Shown: positions 41,180-50,841 of the stretch, in pieces
Layout: every line of letters begins with the position of its first letter
Position numbering within the stretch: position 1 is the first letter of the stretch
Origin: Nemophila menziesii
Lineage: Eukaryota; Streptophyta; Magnoliopsida; Boraginales; Hydrophyllaceae
Length of the DNA: 64,000 nt
Reading direction: 5' to 3'
Assembly: GCA_029959085.1 (NCBI GenBank)
Contig: JARWIR010000008.1
Span: forward strand, 19,578,001 to 19,642,000
Translations under genes and position numbers: made by a program
Notes under the pieces: model-generated
The model's input: the letters and a program-made list of their open reading frames with translations, nothing else
What the model was told of the DNA's origin: nothing
Database searches by the model: none

Positions 41180-41814
41180 AAGCAGACATTTTTTTTCCAT
41201 CGATCAATGAGAAGAAAAAAAAACTGTTTGTTATATTAAATTTAAAGGAAAAATTCTTCTATTGAATGATGCTACACCAATTATATTAATACACATATTC
41301 ATGTTTTAAACTTACAAAAATAACTAACTAATTAATTTAATGACATGTGTTTTTCTATAATAATCAAGGGATGTGTCCAATATTAGATGAAAGTCTTTCC
41401 CAATTTAAAGAGGGTATATTTGGTATAAAAAAATTGGATGGAAGAGAGGCTATTATTCTTACTTTGATGACTTATATGTAATAATCTCTTAGATTATATA
41501 TTTACTTTTTAACTTTAATCTTTTATATTTAAAAGATTAGAAAGAATTAATATTTAGACATACAAATTTTATATAAAATAAATAAATTAATTCAAATATA
41601 TTTTATCTAATAAATAATACTAAATGATGCAATAAATTTTATTTTGTGATATAAATAAAGAGCCAATTAGAGATTAATGCCTATTAGAAAACTTATTTAA
41701 AAAAAGGTGCTTATAATAAGATTTTTTTATAGAAAACAGCCCCATCCCAAACTACCTTTATAATTAACAATTAAAGAAAAGAAATTAGAAAAAACAAAAC
41801 AAAAACTAATAAAC
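41180..41814. other. AT-rich intergenic DNA
   Basis: No gene, RNA or repeat boundary recognised. Confidence 0.5.
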
Positions 41815-42230
41815 ACACGCGCGCGTCCGTGAATTTTTTTTTAAAATCGTCATAACTAATTCTAAAAAATCAAAAAAATAAAAAATTTATATATTTGGAT
41901 AAAGCAAATTAATATTTACGTCTATGATTTTTTTCAGAATTTTTTGAATTTTTTTGAATTTTTTAATTCGCAGAACATGGAATTCCATGTTTTATAAGGA
42001 ATTTGTTTTCCGCAGACACGAAATTCACTGTTTAAAACATGGAATTCCATGTTCTACGAATTAAAAAATTAAAAAAAAATTAAAAAAACCAAAAAATTCA
42101 GAAAATTCCGAAAAAAATCATAGACGTAAATATTAATTTGATTTATCCAAATATGATTTTTTTCGATTTTTCTGATTTTTTTTGAATTAGTTATGGCGAT
42201 TTTAAAAAAATTTCACGGACGCGCGCGTGT
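41815..42230. mobile_element. 416-bp near-perfect palindrome (foldback MITE-like)
   Basis: The left end ACACGCGCGCGTCCGTG is the exact reverse complement of the right end, and similarity continues almost to the centre near 42,022. Inner paired words include GAATTAGTTATG, ATCATAGACGTAAATATTAA and AACATGGAATTCCATGTT. The ends carry alternating CG. No target-site duplication is evident, so assignment to a transposon type is open. Confidence 0.7.
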
Positions 42231-42245
42231 GATGAAATTAGTTTT

Positions 42246-42352
42246 AGGTGGTGGTGGTGGTGGTGGAGGTGGTGATGGTTGTGGTGGCTGTAGTGGTGGT
42301 GGTGGTGAGTGTGATGGTGGAGGTGGTGGTGGTGGTGGTGGTGGTGGTGGAA
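42246..42352 (+). repeat. GGT trinucleotide microsatellite
   Basis: Imperfect (GGT)n interrupted by GAT, TGT and AGT, directly beside the palindrome. The His-rich ORF on the minus strand (42,191-42,487) is a translation of this repeat. Confidence 0.9.
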
Positions 42353-42621
42353 ATACCCTATTATTTGTTTAAGATTTAAAAATAAATATTGTATTAAAAA
42401 CAAAATAATATATTTAATAATAAGGATAGTATAGGTATAAAAAATATAAAGAGGATGTTTTCTATAAATAATTGTTTTATTAGGCATTTATCTCTAAATA
42501 AGAAAATTAGAGGCTTAAAAAAATTAAAGGTATCATTAAGGAGGTATTTATCTCTAATTATCCCATAAATAAATCATAATTATTATTGTTTTAATACTAA
42601 TTTATATAAAGTCAATAATAA
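42353..42621. other. AT-rich DNA flanking the LINE 3' end
   Basis: No feature recognised. ATATATTCA at 42,622-42,630 may be the LINE target-site duplication. Confidence 0.4.
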
Positions 42622-42628
42622 ATATATT

Positions 42629-42661
<33 letters not shown>

Positions 42662-42671
42662 GACAGTGCGG

Positions 42672-42687
42672 GGGTGCCGAAGCACCC
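42672..42687 (-). other. UUCG-tetraloop hairpin at the LINE 3' end
   Basis: In element sense GGGTGC-TTCG-GCACCC is a perfect 6-bp stem closing a C(UUCG)G tetraloop, among the most stable RNA hairpins. It lies 11 nt before the A tail and 19 nt after the ORF2 stop. 3' stem-loops are known recognition sites for some LINE reverse transcriptases, including a plant L1. Confidence 0.8.
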
Positions 42688-42705
42688 AAAACAAATCTAA
42701 CAACT

Positions 42706-45700
42706 TTAACCTATTCCTAATTTACTAAAAGCCGAAGAAAGATCGACAATACTAATTGTATTCCGATCTGTGAAAATTGCTGCGTGCCTAGCTTCCTTCG
42801 CTAACTTATCCGCATCCCTGTTGAGCTTTCTTTTGATGTGTTTAAAAGAAATTCGTCCAAGCTCTTCAGCTCTATGGATAATTTTATGAAGGGTAGGTTG
42901 GATGTTCCACCTAGCCGCTGACACCTGCTTTATACCTTGAATCACTTCAAGGTTATCTGAGTGAATTGTAACTTCCTTCCCTGGAAAGAGAGCTCCTATA
43001 TGTGTTGCTCTCAGGACAGCTTCTGCTTCTCCTTCCACGGCCGAATTACAACTGATTGTGGTACTTTGCTTGAAATTAACTCCTCGTTCTTCTTGGATTC
43101 CAATGATAGCTATTCCGGTGGGTTCCCATTTGTTCGTAAAAGAAGCATCACAAAATAAAGAGACATTTTGCTCATGTTCTTCCGCATTCGTGTTTAAGTT
43201 CCGATCTTCCTTATGGCTGAAACCCTTGTATCCATTTTTGACCCAATCTATTCCGTGAATTTCCTGCATAAGCTTTTTAGATGCTATGTTAATTCCCGAA
43301 CCATCTACTGCTACACCTTCGTGAATTGCCTTCATTTTTGCCTTCCAAATATTCCATAAATTAATCATCAAGAAATCTCGAATCACATTTTTGTCCCACC
43401 CCCCCTTTTTGTATGCTTTTATGACTTTTAGAAACCACTCTTCAATTTTATCATCCTGAGTTTCTTTAATCTTTATTTGAAGAAAAGAACCCGCCCATAT
43501 ATCTTTGCACATTGTACAATGCAGAAGTATATGCTCCACATCTTCTTCACCATAGTTGCACCATAAACAGTTCTTTGTATCAGCACATTTCCTTATATAT
43601 AAATTGACTCTTGTTGGGATCGCATTGTTGATAATCCGCCACATAAATAATTTTATTTTTTTAGGTATGTTTGAATTCCAAATCGTTTTCCATATTTTTG
43701 ATTCTTGCATGATTTTTGTTTTTGTTGTAGTTGCTTTATTTCTGTTCTTTTCCTCTGTTAGTACTTTATAACCTGTTTTTGTATCATAATTACCATTCTT
43801 AGAGAAAGGCCATATAAGTTTATCGTGTATTCCGTGCTCTTTAATCTTTGTCTTCTTTATTAGTCTGATAATGGGTATTGGGAACAAGTTATCCAGTTTC
43901 TCTGAATCCCATACATCTTCACCTTCTTTCATAAGCTCGTGCACTTTTGTGATACAGGATCCTTTTGGTTTTTCTAATTCCCAGTCCGTATCTATCCATC
44001 TTTCATTCCATATATTTGTGTCTCTCCCATTTCCTATCTTCTTAATTCCATGTTTTTTAATAAAATCCCTACCTTCAATAATGCTCGCCCAGCTCCAAGT
44101 CCTGCTTTGTCTAAGTTTACATGAAAGCATATCAGATTTGTTAAAATAAATACCTTTGAGAAGTTTTGCTGCAAGGTTGTTAGGGTTGTGAATTAATCTC
44201 CATGCTTGGGCAGCTAACAGAACCGTATTCATCCTTTTGAAATCTTTAAAACCGAGACCACCTATTAGTTTGCTAACTGTGACTTTTTCCCATGCAATCC
44301 AATGTATCCTATTTTTCTCACCTGAATTCCACCAAAAATTAGAAATAGCTGAAATTAGTTTATTGCAAAAGGAGATAGGAAAAGAAAAAATAGACATGTA
44401 ATAATTAGGTATGGCCTGAAGAATGGCTTTGATGAGGACTTCTTTGCCTCCTTCTGATAGTAATTTAGCTTTCCACCCCTCTGTGTTTTTAAACACTTTT
44501 TTTGCTATCCATTCAAGGGATTCTATTTTTGACCTCTTATGACAAAGTGGGATTCCCAGATAGTATCCTAAATTTTCGGTTTCTTTGATATTCAATTTGC
44601 TAGTGACCTCATTTTTAATTTCTTCTGGCGTCTCTTTACTAAAGATTAATGCTGATTTGTGAAAATTTATTTGTTGTCCCGAACCTTTGCAATAAGTATC
44701 AAGGCATTCTTTGAATTTCCCAATATCTGTTTCTTCCAGATCTAAAAAAAAGAGAGAGTCATCTGCAAATAAAAGGTGAGAAATCATTGGACAGTTCCTA
44801 TTAATTTTTATTCCTTTAATCAGCTTACAAGATACAAAATGATCCACGATACTAATAAGAGATTCAGTAAGAATAGAGAACAGAAAGGGGGACAAAGGGT
44901 CTCCCTGTCTGAGCCCTCTACCTGGTTTAAATTTACCGAGTCTTTCTCCGTTGATGTTAATTTGGAACGAGACTGAAGTGATACAATTTTGTATCCAATT
45001 TACCCATGTTTCGCAAAAACCTAACTTCTTTAAAACCAGAAGAAGAAATGACCATCTTACCTGATCGTAAGCCTTAGCCATATCAATTTTTATAGCCGCC
45101 ATATGTTTCCCCTTTTTCCGCTTTTTATTCATAAAAAACGAGATCTCTTGTGCAATAATGATATTGTCTTGTATAGATCGACCTTTGATGAAAGCGGATT
45201 GTGTGGGAGATATGATATCATTCATGATTTCCTTTAACCTGTTCGAAAGAATTTTTGTAATAATTTTATATATAAAATTAACACAGGATATGGGCCTAAA
45301 ATCCCCGAGGCCTTCTTGGATTATGCCTTTTGGTATGAGTGTGATCAGAGTATCATTTATCAACTCGACTGAGCCATTGTTCTCGAAGAAATCCATAATT
45401 ACCTGTATAACATCATTTTTTATAATGTCCCAAAATTCTTTATAGAACTTACCGTTAAGGCCATCAGGGCCCGGGGCTTTAGAAGCTGAGAGATCTCTAA
45501 CCGCCCTTTCAATTTCTTCAGTATCTGGTATCTTTATTAGTTCATCGTTCATATTATCCGTTATACAAGGTTTGATGAAATTTATAGCTTCCTTCATCAA
45601 TTCTTCTTCACCTATGTTCTCTTTGAAGAGTTCGTTGTAATAGTTTTGAAAACAATCTTTAATACCTTCTGAGTCATCTGTCCAGTTACCCTCTTTATTT

Positions 45701-46836
45701 TTAATTCTAGTTATTTTATTAAGTTTTCTCCTTTTTATAGTGGCTAAATGAAAAAATTTCGTGTTTTTGTCCCCATAGATCAACCAGTTTTGTCTAGCCC
45801 TGTCCCCCCAATATTTTTCTTCCCTTTCATACTCTTTCTTAATTTGCTCCTTAATGTCCTGTTCTTCCTGATTTGTTTTATTGTTATCTATATTACTATT
45901 TAGCTCAATAAGCCTTTCTTGGAGTTTCTTAATAGTTTTTTCATGATTTTTAAAATTTTTTGCGCTCCACTTAGTCAGTTCTTTTTTGGTGTATTCTCTC
46001 TTTTTTATGTAATTGGGCATGGGGATTCTATCCTTAGGAGTGTTCCAACTATTATCAATAATATTCCTACAGTTATCATCGTCAAGCCATCTAGATTCGA
46101 ATTTGAAAAATTTCTTAGTTTTAATCATATTACTATCATTATGAAGAAGTAAAGGAGAGTGGTCCGACCCAATAGCCGGAGGAATATGAATTTGTGATCT
46201 TGAGTATCTTTGCATCCATTCATACGTTGCAAGTCCTCGATCAATTCTTGTCTTTACGTTTTTGTCGCCATCCATCCTGTTAGACCAAGTAAAAAAACAC
46301 CCATCAGAGTTAATTTCCACTAAAGAGTTATAACTAGTAAAGTCAATAAAAGCGTTGATGTGATCCATATTGGCTGGGTTTTTGCTTTGTTTTTCCGTAA
46401 TGTTAAGTATCTCGTTAAAGTCTCCTAGTATAATCCATGGTTCCTTAATCCCTTTACTCCAATTAGTAATCTCTTCCCAAGTTTCCAGTCTCATTTTAAA
46501 GTCATTAGGTGCATGAATAAAGATAATGTAATAAGCAAAAGACAGTTCATTAATAAAAGCAACTACATACGAATTACAACTAAAAACAACTTTCAACTGC
46601 ACCCACGGGTGCCACATGATCAAAAACCCCCCAGAATGATATGCCTTTCCAGAGGGTTCGACAAAAAACGACTTCTCAAAACCAAACCTTGCTAACACAC
46701 CCTGAGAGTCCTCCTCTCTCAGCATTGTTTCACAGAACGCCACCACACTAGGACGATGTTGAGCCACCAACGAGCTTGCTCTGGATAATGTTAAGGGCGC
46801 TCGTAAGCCCTGAACATTCCAAAACAAAGTCGTCAT
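42706..46836 (-). CDS. LINE ORF2: endonuclease, reverse transcriptase, RNase H
   Basis: This 1,376-residue protein carries out target-primed reverse transcription. The N-terminal apurinic-type endonuclease (about 1-230) shows WNVQGL, the Glu of AFCETML, GDFNEIL and SDHSPLLL. RT follows (about 440-750): FRPISCVNFIYK, AIKIDMAKAYDQV (motif A), GLRQGDPLSPFLF (motif B), HLLFADDSLFF (motif C) and LGYYLGIPL. A Cys-rich zf-RVT region has CLWCNYGEEDVEHILLHC (near 1,130). RNase H (about 1,235-1,360) keeps all four acidic positions, in FCDASF, EGEAEAVL, IHSDNLEV and RDADKLAKEA. No stop or frameshift is present. Its ATG overlaps the ORF1 stop as ATGA, suggesting termination-reinitiation. Confidence 0.95.
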   Translation of the reverse strand: MTTLFWNVQGLRAPLTLSRASSLVAQHRPSVVAFCETMLREEDSQGVLARFGFEKSFFVEPSGKAYHSGGFLIMWHPWVQLKVVFSCNSYVVAFINELSFAYYIIFIHAPNDFKMRLETWEEITNWSKGIKEPWIILGDFNEILNITEKQSKNPANMDHINAFIDFTSYNSLVEINSDGCFFTWSNRMDGDKNVKTRIDRGLATYEWMQRYSRSQIHIPPAIGSDHSPLLLHNDSNMIKTKKFFKFESRWLDDDNCRNIIDNSWNTPKDRIPMPNYIKKREYTKKELTKWSAKNFKNHEKTIKKLQERLIELNSNIDNNKTNQEEQDIKEQIKKEYEREEKYWGDRARQNWLIYGDKNTKFFHLATIKRRKLNKITRIKNKEGNWTDDSEGIKDCFQNYYNELFKENIGEEELMKEAINFIKPCITDNMNDELIKIPDTEEIERAVRDLSASKAPGPDGLNGKFYKEFWDIIKNDVIQVIMDFFENNGSVELINDTLITLIPKGIIQEGLGDFRPISCVNFIYKIITKILSNRLKEIMNDIISPTQSAFIKGRSIQDNIIIAQEISFFMNKKRKKGKHMAAIKIDMAKAYDQVRWSFLLLVLKKLGFCETWVNWIQNCITSVSFQININGERLGKFKPGRGLRQGDPLSPFLFSILTESLISIVDHFVSCKLIKGIKINRNCPMISHLLFADDSLFFLDLEETDIGKFKECLDTYCKGSGQQINFHKSALIFSKETPEEIKNEVTSKLNIKETENLGYYLGIPLCHKRSKIESLEWIAKKVFKNTEGWKAKLLSEGGKEVLIKAILQAIPNYYMSIFSFPISFCNKLISAISNFWWNSGEKNRIHWIAWEKVTVSKLIGGLGFKDFKRMNTVLLAAQAWRLIHNPNNLAAKLLKGIYFNKSDMLSCKLRQSRTWSWASIIEGRDFIKKHGIKKIGNGRDTNIWNERWIDTDWELEKPKGSCITKVHELMKEGEDVWDSEKLDNLFPIPIIRLIKKTKIKEHGIHDKLIWPFSKNGNYDTKTGYKVLTEEKNRNKATTTKTKIMQESKIWKTIWNSNIPKKIKLFMWRIINNAIPTRVNLYIRKCADTKNCLWCNYGEEDVEHILLHCTMCKDIWAGSFLQIKIKETQDDKIEEWFLKVIKAYKKGGWDKNVIRDFLMINLWNIWKAKMKAIHEGVAVDGSGINIASKKLMQEIHGIDWVKNGYKGFSHKEDRNLNTNAEEHEQNVSLFCDASFTNKWEPTGIAIIGIQEERGVNFKQSTTISCNSAVEGEAEAVLRATHIGALFPGKEVTIHSDNLEVIQGIKQVSAARWNIQPTLHKIIHRAEELGRISFKHIKRKLNRDADKLAKEARHAAIFTDRNTISIVDLSSAFSKLGIG

Positions 46837-48509
46837 ATTCCTTTCGCGGCTTTCTTGGAGTTGCCGCCTCCTTTGTTACTGCCAAACTTCTCCTCCTCAT
46901 CTTCAAAAGCATCTTCGTATTGAAAATTCATGTCGTGATCCTCTCCACCTCCCTCGTAATCTTTCTCAAAATAATTCTCGCTACTTTCAAAGTTAGCTTC
47001 ATCCTCTTCTTCTGGTTCAAAGTTCGAGTCCTCTTCATCAACCATTATTTTCTTGTTCTCCATCTCCTTCCCTTTCCCTCTCTGATTTCCTTTCCGTTCT
47101 TCCTCTTCTTTCTCATCTTCTAATAGGCTGAACTGATTTTTGTTGACGAACTCCTCAATGGGATCAATGACTCTTAATTTCTTAAAGTTTCCAGTTACTT
47201 TTGAGTTAACCTCCCCACTGCTCGTCTCCAATCGAATGCCCTTGCCGTCTCTTCTTCTTTTAACTGTTTGTTGCGAGTTTGAAGATGTATCCATATGTTG
47301 GTTCGAGGTGTTACTCTGATTAGCAACATATTTGCCTTTAAGCTTCCTCATTTCTTCTTCAAAAGCCACCAGAGCTGCTCGTATATTCCCTTCACTCTCA
47401 TCCTCCTCCTCGTTACTGATTCCATGGTTTTTCTTAAAAGCTTCCATCTTTAGAGTAGACTCATGTAGTTCATTTCGAAGGTCATGGATTTGTTTGTTCC
47501 AGTTCTCCCACTCCTGATCTTCTTTCTCTCTGTCCTCATCTTCTTGGATTTGTTTTTTTGTCTTACTCGTACCACCTTTCTTTGTGTAGTTGAACTTGTT
47601 TAAGATATCACCATCTTCAGCGCTGATTTGAATGCTCCTAATTGGGTTATTGTTCCTAGTGCTTGGACCTGCATACTTGATATTCTTATCATTATACAAA
47701 TAATTAGTAAATTCTCCATTAGTATTAATATGAAGACCATATATGGGATTGAAAGGTGGAAATTTCGCCACATTATCGATACTCCATGAAGCCTTTCTAC
47801 GCTCATCTATATCCTCCACCTGTTTAATACTCTTGACTGGACATTCTCCATATTGATGGCCAATTCTTCCACATCTAAAGCACAAAAGACCTGTGTTCTC
47901 ATATTGAAACACCACCCAAGCAGGTCCTTCTTCTTGATAAAGGTATGCTCCAGGTGGTAGGGGATATTTGGTGTTAAACTTGATTCGAAACCTAAGTACT
48001 TTAACATCACAATTCTGTGTTGTGGGGAAATCAACCGCTTCTATCTTGATAAAGCACACTTCAAGCGCTTTCACAGTCTCCAGATTATTTTGTTTAAAAG
48101 CCAGACCTCTTACTTGGACCCAGATTGATGAGTAATCTGTAGGCAATTCGTTGAAATCGACCACTAAAGGCCAAATGGTCATGCTCAAGTGTAGTTTTTG
48201 GTACAATCCCGGCCTCATTTCCCAAACACGTTTAAACTCCCTTTCGTTGAAAATCTCTAGTTTAAACATGTTCTCCTTGACATCTGTTAATCTGTAATGT
48301 CCTTGAATACCCCATCTATCTTCGATGAAGTTTCTCAGTTGGACAGCGTATATAGGTGATGTGCCAATAGCTTTGATAAGGATAGCCTTCTCCTCCTTCA
48401 TGCTTTCAGTGAGTCTAGCTTTCAAACCAATGTTGATTACTCCCAGCTTCCTTGCTTTGTGGTCGTTCAGTGGTATAATAGGGAGGGCGTGGTGGTCTCT
48501 GGTAGCCAT
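46833..48509 (-). CDS. LINE ORF1: nucleic-acid-binding protein with CCHC knuckle
   Basis: I start ORF1 at the ATG at 48,509 (MATRDHHALPII), which gives 558 residues and the usual plant L1 ORF1 layout. A DUF4283-like N-terminal domain spans about 30-170 (IEDRWGIQGHYRLTDVKENM, FNERE.KRVWEMRPG). A zinc-knuckle region has CFRCGRIGHQYGEC (about 215-228). The long C-terminal part is charged and partly coiled (EDEDREKEDQEWENWNKQIH), ending in acidic and Lys-rich tracts. It binds element RNA in the ribonucleoprotein particle. The frame is open a further 268 codons upstream to 49,313, but that starts with TTG and has no recognisable domain. Confidence 0.88.
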   Translation of the reverse strand: MATRDHHALPIIPLNDHKARKLGVINIGLKARLTESMKEEKAILIKAIGTSPIYAVQLRNFIEDRWGIQGHYRLTDVKENMFKLEIFNEREFKRVWEMRPGLYQKLHLSMTIWPLVVDFNELPTDYSSIWVQVRGLAFKQNNLETVKALEVCFIKIEAVDFPTTQNCDVKVLRFRIKFNTKYPLPPGAYLYQEEGPAWVVFQYENTGLLCFRCGRIGHQYGECPVKSIKQVEDIDERRKASWSIDNVAKFPPFNPIYGLHINTNGEFTNYLYNDKNIKYAGPSTRNNNPIRSIQISAEDGDILNKFNYTKKGGTSKTKKQIQEDEDREKEDQEWENWNKQIHDLRNELHESTLKMEAFKKNHGISNEEEDESEGNIRAALVAFEEEMRKLKGKYVANQSNTSNQHMDTSSNSQQTVKRRRDGKGIRLETSSGEVNSKVTGNFKKLRVIDPIEEFVNKNQFSLLEDEKEEEERKGNQRGKGKEMENKKIMVDEEDSNFEPEEEDEANFESSENYFEKDYEGGGEDHDMNFQYEDAFEDEEEKFGSNKGGGNSKKAAKGI

Positions 48510-49455
48510 TGTAAGATCTGCACACACAGTAAAAGAAACTACAACCCACAGATGAAAACAGAACTTAGAAAAGAGGTGGATAACAAAGAGCTGTAAGGAC
48601 AAGGAGTAGAACGCAGTGCAGAATGAAAAGACACAGAGGTGAAGGTAGAGGAAGGAAGAATGAGAGATTGTGGGATACCAATCCACACTTCTTCGTTTAA
48701 ATAGAACAGTATTGGAAGTCCTTCTGATAATCTTCTCGAAAAAGCAATATCTAGTGAAGTAGTATTCTCGAGTGCTTTGATATCTGTAACAGTCTATCCT
48801 GCAGCTAATCCAACTAATATCTTTAATTAAATAATCACCTAACCTCATAATTAGTGTTGGAACTCCCAATTTGCAGAGGTTTTGTTTGGTCAGCCATCTG
48901 TCTTGTGTTAAGCACACACTCTTCATCTCGTCGCTTCGTCTCCCCGAGGTTCTCTTTCTACTTGTCCAAATTGAAACCTGCACGAAAAGATTTCCAAAAA
49001 GAAAAAACAAAGAACTAGAAGCACGCTTAACCTCGAGACCCAAATCCTTATGCGCAGTGATATGGCTGAGATCGAGAAGCCCGCTACTCCTCTTCAGTTT
49101 TCCCTTTGTATCATCATTATTGTTTGCTTCGATCTCTTCAATAGTTCTGAACATGGGTATAAAGCCAATTGATGACTGAGATTTCCGATTATTAACCCTT
49201 TTCCCCAAATTAATTTTATAGAACCCTAATGATTTTTCCCCATCCCCATCCGATGTGATCCCCATCCCAATAGAGAAGATGGAGTAAGCGTGTAGATGGG
49301 ATAAACACGCCAAAACCAGAAATCAGAAATCACCACCTAGGAGAGGTGGATTTGATGCAAGAACGAAACCGACGAGAAAGCGTATGAACGAAGAGAGAGG
49401 CGAGAGAGCGTATTCCTAGAGAGAGAATAATTGAATTGACTGTGACCGAGTTTCT
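48510..49455 (-). promoter_or_regulatory. LINE 5' UTR and internal promoter region
   Basis: Sequence upstream of ORF1 within the LINE. It ends (5') in a GA-rich stretch near 49,375-49,435 (AGAGAGAGAATAATTG in plus). The frame of ORF1 stays open through most of it, including FRTIEEIEANNNDDTKGKLK. This may be chance, an N-terminal extension or captured host sequence. Confidence 0.5.
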
Positions 49456-49489
49456 ATATATTCATATTTCATTTGATATAATTATTAGT

Positions 49490-50236
49490 ATTTAAGAGAA
49501 TGTTATATATTGTAAAATTTGTATAATATTATATTAGTTCCACGTATGTTTTTAATAAGACGTGAAATTGAGACAAAATTATTTTTTATTTCAAGTAAAA
49601 AATAAGATGTTATATTAATAACGATTTAAAAATCTTTTCATTATCCTATAAATAAATATAACTCATATAATACAATAAATAACAGAGACATTGTCCTTGC
49701 CTTAATTAAACAAAATTTTAATCACAACTCTTGTAATTTTTTATTTAGTATAAAATATTTTTTGTAAAAAGTCCATTTTAAAGATTTTTCCAAAAACTTT
49801 AATTTTCCATGATCAATTCATTAATGCATATGTCAAAGTAAATTTGAACTTGTTCAGATTTTTTTTTTCCTTTTTCAAATTAACAAATAACTAACTTGAA
49901 AGCAAGCTGCAAGTGGATGGTTAAGTTGTATTAAGTATTTACGAGAATGAATATTGTATTTTTTAGTTATATAATTTTTAGTTTAGAATAATATAATTTT
50001 GTACTTATAAATATATATTTTCAATTTTTTTATTTATCCTCAAAATTATTAAATCTCCATTTTAACAACCTTAGTGAATATATAGATGTATATATTTTTA
50101 ATATTAAGTGTATGTATTATTTGGAGAGTAAGATTTAATGATATAAAATAACAGTTATCTAAACACTGAGGTTTAAATGTGTATATATATTCAAATAAAT
50201 ATGGTCTTTCAAGTGTCATGGTAATAGTAATCATTA
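49490..50236. repeat. Unclassified dispersed repeat, copy A (left part)
   Basis: Shares long colinear blocks with copies at 54,950-55,640 and 63,070-64,000, for example TAATATTATATTAGTT, ATTTAAAAATCTTTTCATTA, ACATTGTCCTT and TTTTAACAACCTTAGTGAAT. The CACTA element at 50,237 interrupts it, and the copy resumes at 54,382. No coding sequence is seen. Confidence 0.65.
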
Positions 50237-50841
50237 CACTACAAAAAAAAAGAGAAAAGGTGGGGGTTATTTTGTCCTTTAGTGGCGGTTATAACCGCCA
50301 CATAAACATTTGTGGCACTTGCACAACCGCCACGAAGACCGCCACCATGTTTGGAGCCACCTATTTTTCTAGTGGCAGTTGCAAAATACTGCCACAAATA
50401 CTAAAGGTGGCGGTTATTAGCTGAACACGCCACAAACGGTTCGTGGCGGTCAGCCTAAACGCTACCTAAGATTGAGTCGTGAAAAAAAAAAGAATACTAA
50501 TGTTAACCGCCACCAATTCTAAAAGAAGTAAAAAATATAAAAAATTAATATTACAATATGACACACAATAATTTATTACATCCTAGAAAAACTACATGGA
50601 CTAACTAATTACATACACGATACTGTGTAATAGAGCTTCCATTGCTGTAATAGAGCTCCATTGTAATAGAGCTCCCATTGTTGAAGGCATTGATTCTTCA
50701 GCTTCAAATAGTTCCACAACCCTTACACGATCTGCAAAAACAATAACAATTTTTTTTAATCACTACCAATTTCCACTTAAATTAGTAAATGAAAATGATT
50801 GAAGATTCACAATAAAAAGTCAACACAGAGAGTTGACTTAC

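Larger units (their letters stand above)
42622..49465 (-). mobile_element. Apparently intact L1-type LINE with RNase H domain
   Basis: On the minus strand the element runs from a GA-rich 5' UTR near 49,455 through ORF1 and ORF2 to a 45-nt 3' UTR and a 30-nt A tail (T run at 42,631-42,660). ATATATTCA next to the tail (42,622-42,630) recurs at 49,456-49,464, beside the likely 5' end. This is a plausible but AT-rich 9-bp duplication. Both ORFs are open, all visible catalytic motifs are present and the tail is uninterrupted. It is the best candidate for an active autonomous element in the window. Confidence 0.85.

Noticed and set aside
42191..42487. His-rich minus-strand ORF
   Set aside because: It is a translation of the GGT microsatellite.
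46833..49313. 826-residue ORF1 as the real LINE protein
   Set aside because: The frame begins at TTG and the first 268 residues have no recognisable domain; the ATG at 48,509 gives the standard ORF1 layout. The upstream open frame is kept as a finding only.
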